Of a stretch of DNA of 10,515 bases, positions 1 to 6,294 are shown piece after piece. The position numbers were made by a program, and so were the translations under genes. The notes beneath the pieces are model-generated. The model was given only the letters and a program-made list of their open reading frames with translations, did not search any database and was not told the origin of the DNA. Within the stretch, counting starts at the first letter, position 1, and every line of letters begins with the position of its first letter. The DNA is taken from NCBI GenBank assembly GCA_031260545.1, contig JAIRJQ010000116.1, positions 1 through 10,515 on the forward strand, read 5' to 3'. Origin of the DNA: Methanomassiliicoccaceae archaeon. Lineage in GTDB: Archaea > Thermoplasmatota > Thermoplasmata > Methanomassiliicoccales > Methanomethylophilaceae.

Positions 1-1464
1 AAACTTGCCATATGGGCGACGAACGTTCCCCATTGGGTATCCGTTATGTTCGCCGTAGCGAAGATAGGCGGTATTTTACTCACAATAAATACAAATTACA
101 AATCATCCGAGATCGATTACATCTTACGTCAATCTGAGACGGAATACCTGATGATGATCAACGGCCATCGTGATACCGATTATGTCAACACGATATATGA
201 TCTGATCCCGGAACTGAAGATACAGGCGAGGGACAACTTCCACACAAACAAATATCCCAACCTGAAGAAAGTGATATTCTTAGGTACGGAGAAGCACAGC
301 GGAATGTATTCCATGCCGGAAATAATGTCTCTTTCTTCCCAGACATCCGATAAAGAGTTCGAAGATAGGAAAAAGACCCTCTCCTGTCATGACGTTGTCA
401 ATATGCAGTATACGTCCGGGACGACCGGTTTCCCCAAAGGGGTTATGTTGACGCATATCAACATCGCCACCTGCGGTTTCTGGACCGGCGAGAATATGAA
501 CTATTCTGAAAAGGACAGGTTGTGCATCCCGGTCCCGTTATTCCACTGCTTCGGTTGTGTGCTTGCAGTTATGTCAGCGATCAACCACGGATCTACGATG
601 GTCATTCTTGAACAATATGATCCGGTGGTCGTTATGACATCCATCGAACAAGAAAAATGTACCGCCGTATACGGCGTACCGACGATGTTCATTGCCGTCC
701 TTGATCATAAACTGTTCAGCAAGTTCGATTTCAGTACAATGAGGACGGGAATAATGGCTGGTTCTCCGTGTCCGATAAAAACGATGAACGATGTTGTAGA
801 AAAAATGAATGCTTCAGAATTGACCATAGTGTACGGATTGACGGAATCGTCACCCGGTATGACGCAAACAAGATATGATGAGCCGAGTCTGGATAAAAAA
901 TGTTCAACCGTCGGACCTGCGTATCCGGGTATCGAAGTAGAGATCATTGACCCCGAAACAGGAAAGATATGCCCTCCGGGCGTTCCGGGAGAGTTCTGCT
1001 GCCGCGGATATAATGTTATGAAAGGGTATTACAACATGCCTGTGGAGACCGCGAAAGCGATCGACGAGAAAGGATGGCTACACTCCGGGGATATCGGAAT
1101 AAAGGATGAGGACGGATACTTCGCAGTTACGGGAAGAATAAAGGACATGATCATCCGCGGTGGAGAGAACATATACCCCAAGGAAGTTGAAGATTTCCTT
1201 TACAACATGCCCGGTATACGCGACGTTCAGCTTGTCGGAGTTCCGAGTAAAAAATATGGGGAACAGCCGGGCGTGTTCGTGATCCTCAAGGAGAACGCAA
1301 TGATGACTGCCGAGGACATCCAGGACTTCTGCAGAGGAAAGATCGCGTGGTACAAGATACCGAAATATGTCGAGTTCGTAAAAGAATATCCCATGACCGC
1401 AAGCGGTAAGATAATGAAGATCAAATTAAGAGAAAAGGCCGCAGAGTTGTGGCCGGATGCGTGA
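1..1464 (+). CDS. AMP-forming acyl-CoA synthetase (fatty-acid--CoA ligase type), 5' end outside the window
   Basis: This enzyme activates a carboxylic acid to an acyl-adenylate with ATP and transfers the acyl group to CoA in the cytoplasm. The frame is open from base 1, and the codons before the first ATG at 46 read as a normal family segment (KLAIWATNVPHWVSV), so the ATG at 46 is internal. About 487 residues are visible; roughly 60 to 70 are missing against the usual 550 or so. Core motifs appear in order: the phosphate loop TSGTTGFPKG (412-441), YGLTES (832-849), HSGDIG (1081-1098), the hinge and substrate region from GRIKD to EVE (1132-1191), and the catalytic lysine in TASGK (codon 1408-1410). 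The frame is intact. The overall look is FadD-like, medium or long chain, but aryl or branched acids cannot be excluded. It is followed closely by a flavoprotein gene and apgM on the same strand, so co-transcription is likely; the promoter is outside the window. Confidence 0.93.
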   Translation, partial: KLAIWATNVPHWVSVMFAVAKIGGILLTINTNYKSSEIDYILRQSETEYLMMINGHRDTDYVNTIYDLIPELKIQARDNFHTNKYPNLKKVIFLGTEKHSGMYSMPEIMSLSSQTSDKEFEDRKKTLSCHDVVNMQYTSGTTGFPKGVMLTHINIATCGFWTGENMNYSEKDRLCIPVPLFHCFGCVLAVMSAINHGSTMVILEQYDPVVVMTSIEQEKCTAVYGVPTMFIAVLDHKLFSKFDFSTMRTGIMAGSPCPIKTMNDVVEKMNASELTIVYGLTESSPGMTQTRYDEPSLDKKCSTVGPAYPGIEVEIIDPETGKICPPGVPGEFCCRGYNVMKGYYNMPVETAKAIDEKGWLHSGDIGIKDEDGYFAVTGRIKDMIIRGGENIYPKEVEDFLYNMPGIRDVQLVGVPSKKYGEQPGVFVILKENAMMTAEDIQDFCRGKIAWYKIPKYVEFVKEYPMTASGKIMKIKLREKAAELWPDA

Positions 1465-1465
1465 T
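1461..1465 (+). promoter_or_regulatory. Ribosome-binding site embedding the upstream stop codon
   Basis: GTGAT matches part of the GGTGATC complement of the archaeal 16S rRNA 3' end. It contains the TGA stop (1462-1464) of the acyl-CoA synthetase and lies 3 bases before the ATG at 1469, supporting that start over the ATG at 1457. Confidence 0.5.
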
Positions 1466-1468
1466 AAT

Positions 1469-2041
1469 ATGAAAGCAGTGGCATTTAACGGAAGTCCGAA
1501 GGTTGACGGAAACACGGCGCACATGCTGAAGCTTGTGCTGTCGGACCTGAAAAAGGAAGGCATAGAGACAGAATGTGTGCAGGTCGGAGGGGAACTCCTT
1601 CACGGATGCAAAGCGTGCGGCGCATGCAGGCAGAACAAGAATATGAAATGCGTCATCGCAAACGACAAGATCAACGAATGGGTGCAGAAGATGGCCGAGG
1701 CCGATGCGATACTTATCGGATCGCCGACCTACTTCGCCGACCTCACACCGGAAACGAAAGCACTGATCGACAGATGCGGTTACGTGAGCAGATCTAACGG
1801 CAACTTCCTGAAAAGGAAGGTCGGAGCGGCCGTCGTCGCGGCGAGACGCGCCGGTGCCGTATGTGTATTCGACAGCATCAATCACTTCTTCCTGATATCG
1901 GAAATGGTAGTGCCTGGCTCATCGTACTGGAACCTTACATTATCGTTGATGCCCGGTGATTTTGAGAAGGACGCGGAAGGCAATGCAACGATGCATGCGC
2001 TCGCGGATAACATGGCATGGCTGATGAAAAAACTAAAGTGA
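1469..2041 (+). CDS. Iron-sulfur flavoprotein of the NADPH-dependent FMN reductase family (Isf-like)
   Basis: This is a predicted cytoplasmic electron-transfer flavoprotein of about 190 residues with a flavodoxin-like fold. The N-terminal NGSPKVDGNT (residues 7-16) is the FMN phosphate-binding loop, and GSPTYFADLTPETKALIDR is the second conserved flavin-side motif. Between them lie C47, C50, C53 and C61 in a CxxCxxCx7C arrangement. In methanogen Isf proteins a compact motif CX2CX2CX4-7C binds a [4Fe-4S] cluster, so a cluster plus FMN is expected here. An in-frame ATG also occurs at 1457, but the one at 1469 puts the family's usual MKxxxxNGSP at the N-terminus and has GTGAT at 1461-1465 as a ribosome site. 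The gene starts 4 bases after the acyl-CoA synthetase stop, so the two are probably cotranscribed. Its redox partner is unknown. A cluster-free FMN reductase is the alternative. Confidence 0.86.
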   Translation: MKAVAFNGSPKVDGNTAHMLKLVLSDLKKEGIETECVQVGGELLHGCKACGACRQNKNMKCVIANDKINEWVQKMAEADAILIGSPTYFADLTPETKALIDRCGYVSRSNGNFLKRKVGAAVVAARRAGAVCVFDSINHFFLISEMVVPGSSYWNLTLSLMPGDFEKDAEGNATMHALADNMAWLMKKLK

Positions 2042-2042
2042 T
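2038..2042 (+). promoter_or_regulatory. Ribosome-binding site for apgM overlapping the upstream stop
   Basis: GTGAT contains the TGA (2039-2041) of the flavoprotein gene and sits 4 bases before the ATG at 2047. This repeats the arrangement at 1461-1465 and suggests translational coupling. Confidence 0.45.
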
Positions 2043-2046
2043 GAGA

Positions 2047-3285
2047 ATGGCGGCGCCTAAAAAGAAGATATTGTTCGTGGTCATGGATGGTCTCGGTGAC
2101 AGAGGATGCAAAGCACTCGGAGGCAAAACTCCGCTGGAGCACACCAGCACACCGAATCTCGATTGGTTCGCCGCCAACGGAAGCTCAGGGATAATGGATA
2201 TAATCGCTCCGGGCGTCGGCCCGGGAAGCGATACGGCGCATCTTTCACTGCTTGGTTACGATCCTCACAAAGTGTACACCGGACGCGGCCCGTTCGAGGC
2301 CGCGGGCATCGGTCTCATAGGAAAAAGGGGTGACGTGGCGTTCAGGTGCAACTTCTCAACCGTTAACGATAAATTCGATGTCGTAGACAGACGCGCAGGA
2401 CGCGTCAAATCCCCGGAAACAACGGAACTCATCAAAGCACTCAGCGGAATTGTCATAGACGGCATCGAAGTATTAGTGAAAGAGGGTACCGAACACAGAG
2501 CTGCGCTGCTGCTCAGAGGGAAAGGATTGGACCCCGATGTTACCGACACGGATCCGCATGATGTTGCCAAGGTGCTTACATCAAAGGGCAGGACGAAAGG
2601 GGCTGAATTAACGGCATCAGTGGTCAACAAATTCGTTCGTTTATCGTATGAGAAGATGAAAGATCATCCCGTGAACGTTGAAAGAAGAAAGAAAGGGCTG
2701 CCGGAAGCGAACATATTGTTAACGAGAGGTGCCGGATCGTTCCCCGACATTTTACCATTCACTGAAAAGAACAAGATGTCGGCGGCATGCGTTGCCGGCG
2801 TAGGGATGATAAAGGGGATCTGCGGGATATGCGGACTGGATGTCATCGATGTGCCGAATGAATGCACAGGCGGTCTTGATACGAACATGATAAAAAAAGC
2901 GGACACCGCGCTGAACGCCCTGAAAAAGTATGACTTTGTTCTTATGAATGTCAAAGCCCCCGATCTGTCGGGACACGACGGCAAGGCAGAGGAAAAATGC
3001 TCTACAATAAAAAAACTGGATGAGATGGCCGGCCATCTGAGAAAGAATTTGACGAATGACGTGGTCATCGCTTTCACCGCCGACCACTGTACGCCTTGCG
3101 AGATCGGCGATCACACCGGAGATCCCGTCCCTCTTACCGTGTATACAGAATCGATAGTCTCCGACGCCGCCGTAAAATTCAGCGAGTCGGGATGCGCTGT
3201 CGGACGCATCGGAAGGATCAGAGGGCATGATCTCCTGCAGATATGCCTGGACCTTGCGAACCGTTCCGAAAAGTTCGGCGCCTGA
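2047..3285 (+). CDS. apgM: 2,3-bisphosphoglycerate-independent phosphoglycerate mutase, archaeal type
   Basis: ApgM interconverts 3-phosphoglycerate and 2-phosphoglycerate in glycolysis and gluconeogenesis in the cytoplasm. It belongs to the alkaline phosphatase superfamily with two metal ions. The product is about 412 residues, the usual length. MDGLGDRG near residues 13-20 carries the first metal aspartate (D14). GPGSDTAHLSLLGYDP (58-73) holds the likely phosphoryl-accepting serine (S61). C-terminal metal ligands are seen in PDLSGHDG (D306, H310) and TADHCTP with a later histidine (D346, H347, H356). In-frame ATGs occur at 2017, 2041 and 2047. I chose 2047 because GTGAT (2038-2042) precedes it by 4 bases and the conserved KKILFVVMDG then begins near the N-terminus; the ATG at 2041, overlapping the upstream stop, is also possible. 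It is the third gene of the run. Its stop abuts the stop of a convergent gene with no spacer. Confidence 0.93.
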   Translation: MAAPKKKILFVVMDGLGDRGCKALGGKTPLEHTSTPNLDWFAANGSSGIMDIIAPGVGPGSDTAHLSLLGYDPHKVYTGRGPFEAAGIGLIGKRGDVAFRCNFSTVNDKFDVVDRRAGRVKSPETTELIKALSGIVIDGIEVLVKEGTEHRAALLLRGKGLDPDVTDTDPHDVAKVLTSKGRTKGAELTASVVNKFVRLSYEKMKDHPVNVERRKKGLPEANILLTRGAGSFPDILPFTEKNKMSAACVAGVGMIKGICGICGLDVIDVPNECTGGLDTNMIKKADTALNALKKYDFVLMNVKAPDLSGHDGKAEEKCSTIKKLDEMAGHLRKNLTNDVVIAFTADHCTPCEIGDHTGDPVPLTVYTESIVSDAAVKFSESGCAVGRIGRIRGHDLLQICLDLANRSEKFGA

Positions 3286-3726
3286 TCAGTATAACGATAA
3301 CGAAGCACGCATCGTCTTTCCGTCGATGATCTTAATTTCGGATGAATAATGCGACGACAGTGCGTTCCCTTCCCCGCCGATGATCATTGTGCGTCCGTCG
3401 TATTCGAATACCATCTTATACACATATACCGGCGGTATTATTGACCCTAATACCTCATTGATGTATTCTTTTGTATCACCTTTTCCTGTTACCATATGCG
3501 CGGCCGCAAGGTCGCACATTTTGACGCGCTGGGTATCTGTATCTTCGAACAGATCGTTCGTTCTCAGCTCTATTGAAAAGAAGGTATCGTATGCTGTTTT
3601 AGCGGTCGTTTGCTTTTCGGTGTTCACGCTGTTATAGGCGAACATCCCTGCCGCTATCAATCCGATTATGGTGATGAAGATGAACGCATCGATGAGCGAG
3701 GCCATTGCTTTTTTGTCCTTTCTCAC
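3286..3726 (-). CDS. Pilin-like membrane-anchored protein, second gene of a pair
   Basis: I do not recognise a named family. The product is about 146 residues: a short basic head (RKDKKA, residues 2-7), one hydrophobic helix (about 11-31, LIDAFIFITIIGLIAAGMF), then a soluble domain. This is the layout of archaeal type IV pilins and pseudopilins. K-A followed by M-A at residues 6-9 fits the loose archaeal prepilin peptidase site, and an acidic residue (D13) sits early in the helix. The start is taken as the GTG at 3726: its GTGA overlaps the TGA of the upstream gene, and GGCGGTG (3738-3732) lies 5 bases ahead as a ribosome site. A GTG at 3732 is an alternative. The gene is coupled to the pilin-like gene upstream and probably supplies a subunit of the pilus machine encoded by tadA and tadC in this window. 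A plain membrane anchor is the alternative. Confidence 0.75.
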   Translation of the reverse strand: MRKDKKAMASLIDAFIFITIIGLIAAGMFAYNSVNTEKQTTAKTAYDTFFSIELRTNDLFEDTDTQRVKMCDLAAAHMVTGKGDTKEYINEVLGSIIPPVYVYKMVFEYDGRTMIIGGEGNALSSHYSSEIKIIDGKTMRASLSLY

Positions 3727-4127
3727 AACCACACCGCCATTGAATAGTTCACCGGAACGGAACGCCCGTCATCCGATCTCACGATGATCGTTCCGTTCTT
3801 TGATATTATTTTATCAGAATCGTTCTTCCCGGCGCTGAACGTGACCGAAGAATCGTATATGCTCGCTGCCGACAATATCACGCGCATCCCTGTGTATCCG
3901 TACCGTCCGATGATCTCATCCATCGTTCCTTCGATATCCGCTTCTATGTTGCCGCTGATTATTTTAACGTCGTCGAGAATGCTCATCGGCATCTCTTTTT
4001 CTCTTTCATCATACTGAGAGGTGCTGAACGCAAGGAATGATAAGAATACGGTAAGCGTTATGATGATGGCCATCACCGCGATCACGGATTCAATGAACCC
4101 TCCTTCCCCTCTCCTGTTGAGTCTCAT
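3723..4127 (-). CDS. Pilin-like or TadE-like membrane-anchored protein, first gene of a pair
   Basis: No named family is recognised with certainty. The product is 134 residues with a basic, glycine-rich head (RLNRRGEGG, residues 2-10), a hydrophobic helix (about 14-34) and a soluble region of about 100 residues. GGFIESVIAVM, with a glutamate (E13) at the head of the helix, resembles prepilins and TadE-type pseudopilins, in which a glutamate near the mature N-terminus helps filament assembly. The exact peptidase cut site is ambiguous (after G7, G9 or G10). The only ATG is at 4127. A TATA-like box ends 23 bases upstream, so the mRNA is probably leaderless. The gene overlaps the next pilin-like gene by 4 bases, so the two form a bicistron. 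They likely act with the TadA/TadC proteins encoded about 3 kb away. No prepilin peptidase gene is in the window. Confidence 0.77.
   Translation of the reverse strand: MRLNRRGEGGFIESVIAVMAIIITLTVFLSFLAFSTSQYDEREKEMPMSILDDVKIISGNIEADIEGTMDEIIGRYGYTGMRVILSAASIYDSSVTFSAGKNDSDKIISKNGTIIVRSDDGRSVPVNYSMAVWL
3732..3738 (-). promoter_or_regulatory. Ribosome-binding site deciding a GTG start
   Basis: On the minus strand GGCGGTG differs by one base from the ideal GGAGGTG and lies 5 bases before the GTG at 3726. It is inside the end of the upstream pilin-like gene, which points to translational coupling. Confidence 0.5.
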
Positions 4128-4249
4128 TGTTGATAATTTGCAGGTTCAGATTATAAAAGGAATGTATTACAGTTAATATTCGCGATCAATATTTGCGTTC
4201 ATTGCTTATGGCATTCTATGGAAATGCTGATCCCGGCATTACAACCAAT
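4128..4249. other. AT-rich intergenic region between the U32 gene and the pilin-like pair
   Basis: This 122-bp stretch follows the TAA of the U32 gene and precedes the pilin-like pair, all on the minus strand. It contains the TATA box at 4151-4158 and, farther upstream, two AATATT hexamers (4175-4180 and 4188-4193) that could flank a regulator site. No clear T-run or hairpin terminator was seen after the U32 gene, so some readthrough into the pilin-like genes is possible. Confidence 0.5.
4151..4158 (-). promoter_or_regulatory. TATA box for the pilin-like gene pair
   Basis: On the minus strand TTTTATAA is centred about 27 bases upstream of the ATG at 4127. Archaeal transcription usually starts about 25 bases after the box, so the transcript would begin at or next to the start codon. 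No Shine-Dalgarno sequence is seen between box and ATG, in keeping with a leaderless mRNA. Confidence 0.6.
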
Positions 4250-6139
4250 TTACACGCCGCGCGCGTAATGTCCGTATGTTATATCGCCGCATATCTTCAC
4301 GATATCATTCTTCTTATTCTTGTCACGTCTGAAGAATGCTTCCGCGACCTTCGATGCGAGTTCCGTCGGCCTTTTTCTAAGATCAATGCCAAACGAATCT
4401 ATGCCCATTGATTCCAGCTCGCCCATGCGTTCTATCAGTAAAAGGTCCGCCGAGTTCAATATATGCGAAAGACCTCTGTCGTCCCTGTATACAGGGAACG
4501 AATAATCGCGTTCGTCCGTGAGTTCGCAACTTTTCATATCAGGGTCCCTGGTAACCATCAATTCGATGCGGCCGAACACCATTTGTTCCAAACGTCCGGA
4601 ATAACGGTCGCATATCTCACGTATCTCGTTCTTTGATAATTCGACCGATAAGGTAGTTTGATCGAGGTCATTGGGGAACATGGAGTTGAACATGTTCATG
4701 TGATAACTTCCATATCTTACGTGACCGGATGCAGCAAGCGCCTGGCCCGGATCGTGCACCATTACTGGACCGTCGACCATCTCGTCCAATGGTGAGAATC
4801 GAGGAAGGATCGTAACAAATTCCTTTCCGCTCTTCTGAGATATCTTCTTAGCCTCATCTGTCTCATTATTCAATTCAAAATATATGCGGTCCGCATATCT
4901 CATAACGGCATTGAGCACTTTTATTGATGAGACATAAAATGACAGGTCCGCTTTCTTTTTATTTCTGGGGACGACCTTCGGTTCAAATCTTCCCTCTCCG
5001 ATCTTCTTTGTTCCGGTGAATTTCGGAACACCGGAGAATATGTTCTTTATCTCGTCTATCCTCGGATCATATGTTCTGTATATCTCGTACATCCCGTCAT
5101 GTATGCTAAACGGTACGGTTATACGTCCCGGGTTCGTCACTTTGAATCCGCCTATCTTGTCTTCCCCTCTGAATATCGAGAGCCCGTCCTTCACGTTTAT
5201 GTCCATTCCCTGGGGGTCGAACCTCTTATCCTTTATCTCGGCTTTACCGATGAGGTATCCCCTGTTGTCCGGATATAACGGCTGAACCACTGTGTTCACG
5301 CCATTCATATATCCCATTCCGTAACCTCTGTTGAATATCGTCATCAGAAGTTCTTTCATTCTGTCCAGTTCTTCTCCCGTTTCTCCTTTTTTTATCATAG
5401 AGTACACTTTGGACGTCAGATACGTATGCGCCGGACTTCTCATGCGGCCCTCTATCTTCACCGATGTTATCCCAATTCCATGCAGTTTTTTTATGTGATC
5501 TATGCAGTACAGGTCGGCAGTGTTCATCAGATATCCGCTGTTTCCGTCGGACGAGTACTTCTTCCTGCACGGCTGTGCGCATTCCCCTCTGTTGCCTGAT
5601 CTTCCGCCGACGATACTTGAAAAGAGGCAGCCGCCGGAAAAACAGTAGCATAATGCACCCTGAGTGAATACTTCGACCTCCACCGGCGCATCTTTCGTTA
5701 CATGCCTTATCTCATCCAGCGTTAGCTCGCGTGATAGTATCGCTCTGTCGATGCCGTTCTCATGACACCATTCCAATCCTTTTCTCGAGTGTATCCCCAT
5801 TTGTGTGGACGCATGCTTCTGTATGTCTATACGCCCTATCGTTCTCAGTAATCCTGTATCCTGAATTATAACGGCGTCAGCGTCAATGTCCTTAAGGTAT
5901 CTTACAAAAGCTATGGCGTCGGCCATCTCTGAGTTCTTGATCAGTGTGTTCACGGTCACGTAAACTTTAACGTTATTATCATGAGCGTAATTCACCGCCC
6001 CTTCCAGCTGTCCGTCCTCGAAGTTATCGGAGAATTTTCTGGCGCCGAATCTTTTTCCTCCCAAATAAACGGAATCGGCACCGCCTTTAACTGCTGCTAC
6101 GAGTGCTTCCGGCGACCCGACGGGGGCTAGTATCTCCAT
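4250..6139 (-). CDS. U32-family protein (RlhA/TrhP/UbiU-type Fe-S hydroxylase-like; 'peptidase U32')
   Basis: The product is about 629 residues. Many U32 proteins annotated as collagenase-like peptidases are now known to be Fe-S enzymes; bacterial RlhA and TrhP hydroxylate cytidine in 23S rRNA and uridine in tRNA using prephenate. The N-terminus LAPVGSPEAL with GADSVYLGG is typical. The U32 signature E-V-F-x2-G-A-L-C-x4-G-x-C-x-x-S is complete at residues 156-174, followed by NRGECAQPCR (183-192). C164, C171, C187 and C191 are candidate cluster ligands. SVKIEGRMRSP (226-236) and FNRGYGMGY (269-277) are further family motifs, and a long C-terminal half follows. The start at 6139 is preferred to an in-frame ATG at 6196, because the family N-terminus begins there, GGTG lies 4 bases before it, and a TATA box lies about 26 bases upstream. 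RNA hydroxylation is inferred; the substrate is unknown. Confidence 0.88.
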   Translation of the reverse strand: MEILAPVGSPEALVAAVKGGADSVYLGGKRFGARKFSDNFEDGQLEGAVNYAHDNNVKVYVTVNTLIKNSEMADAIAFVRYLKDIDADAVIIQDTGLLRTIGRIDIQKHASTQMGIHSRKGLEWCHENGIDRAILSRELTLDEIRHVTKDAPVEVEVFTQGALCYCFSGGCLFSSIVGGRSGNRGECAQPCRKKYSSDGNSGYLMNTADLYCIDHIKKLHGIGITSVKIEGRMRSPAHTYLTSKVYSMIKKGETGEELDRMKELLMTIFNRGYGMGYMNGVNTVVQPLYPDNRGYLIGKAEIKDKRFDPQGMDINVKDGLSIFRGEDKIGGFKVTNPGRITVPFSIHDGMYEIYRTYDPRIDEIKNIFSGVPKFTGTKKIGEGRFEPKVVPRNKKKADLSFYVSSIKVLNAVMRYADRIYFELNNETDEAKKISQKSGKEFVTILPRFSPLDEMVDGPVMVHDPGQALAASGHVRYGSYHMNMFNSMFPNDLDQTTLSVELSKNEIREICDRYSGRLEQMVFGRIELMVTRDPDMKSCELTDERDYSFPVYRDDRGLSHILNSADLLLIERMGELESMGIDSFGIDLRKRPTELASKVAEAFFRRDKNKKNDIVKICGDITYGHYARGV

Positions 6140-6160
6140 ATTGCACCATACGTAGTGGTG

Positions 6161-6169
6161 ATAAATATT
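6161..6169 (-). promoter_or_regulatory. TATA box for the U32 gene
   Basis: On the minus strand AATATTTAT is centred about 26 bases upstream of the ATG at 6139. It would place transcription at or near the start codon and excludes the longer in-frame start at 6196, which lies upstream of the box. Confidence 0.55.
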
Positions 6170-6182
6170 GATTGCGAATGAA

Positions 6183-6193
6183 AACGGTCCGTT
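6183..6193. promoter_or_regulatory. Palindrome AACGGTCCGTT, possible operator
   Basis: A perfect inverted repeat (AACGG, one central base, CCGTT) lies about 14 bp upstream of the TATA box of the U32 gene, in the divergent intergenic region. Position and symmetry suit a dimeric regulator, but no regulator is known and short palindromes can arise by chance. Confidence 0.3.
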
Positions 6194-6201
6194 CAAAGGA
6201 A

Positions 6202-6220
6202 CTGTGCCTCTGAATCACAG
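6202..6220. repeat. Inverted repeat CTGTG-N9-CACAG
   Basis: Two 5-bp arms separated by 9 bases lie midway between the two divergent promoters. It could be a regulator site or a weak hairpin; the arms are short and there is no other support. Confidence 0.22.
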
Positions 6221-6229
6221 ATACATGAC

Positions 6230-6239
6230 CTCGGCCGAG
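6230..6239. promoter_or_regulatory. Palindrome CTCGGCCGAG, possible operator
   Basis: A perfect 10-bp GC-rich palindrome in otherwise AT-rich intergenic DNA lies about 25 bp upstream of the TATA box for the secretion operon. Its position would suit a transcription regulator. No T-run follows, so it does not look like a terminator. Confidence 0.33.
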
Positions 6240-6263
6240 TGTATATTAATTGTAATGATCCTC

Positions 6264-6272
6264 TATTATATT
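6264..6272 (+). promoter_or_regulatory. TATA box for the cysteine-rich/tadA/tadC operon
   Basis: TATTATATT is centred about 27 bases upstream of the ATG at 6295, the same geometry as at the other two gene-start promoters in the window, so a leaderless transcript is expected. A second AT-rich stretch (6241-6252) could be an alternative box with a short leader. Confidence 0.5.
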
Positions 6273-6294
6273 CTGCATCGAAAATTTAGTGAAT

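Noticed and set aside
46..48. ATG at 46 as the start of the acyl-CoA synthetase
   Set aside because: The frame is open back to base 1 and those 15 codons read as the usual family sequence, so the true start is outside the window.
1421..1885. Open frame of 154 codons on the minus strand
   Set aside because: It is antisense to the flavoprotein gene, whose motifs are clear; no ribosome site or family character.
2752..3228. Open frame of 158 codons on the minus strand
   Set aside because: It is antisense to the metal-binding C-terminal half of apgM and shows no protein features of its own.
4193..4411. Possible small plus-strand gene beginning in the intergenic gap
   Set aside because: Most of it is antisense to the U32 C-terminus, and there is no ribosome site or convincing TATA box at the right distance.
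5244..5651. Open frame of 135 codons on the minus strand
   Set aside because: It is a shifted frame of the U32 gene itself, highly basic and without family motifs; the main frame is intact, so it is not a frameshift remnant.
6140..6196. N-terminal extension of the U32 protein from the ATG at 6196
   Set aside because: The extra 19 residues do not look like the family, and a TATA box lies within this stretch; the family N-terminus begins at 6139.
6230..6239. CTCGGCCGAG as a hairpin terminator
   Set aside because: Both flanking genes run away from it, no transcript should end there, and no T-run follows.
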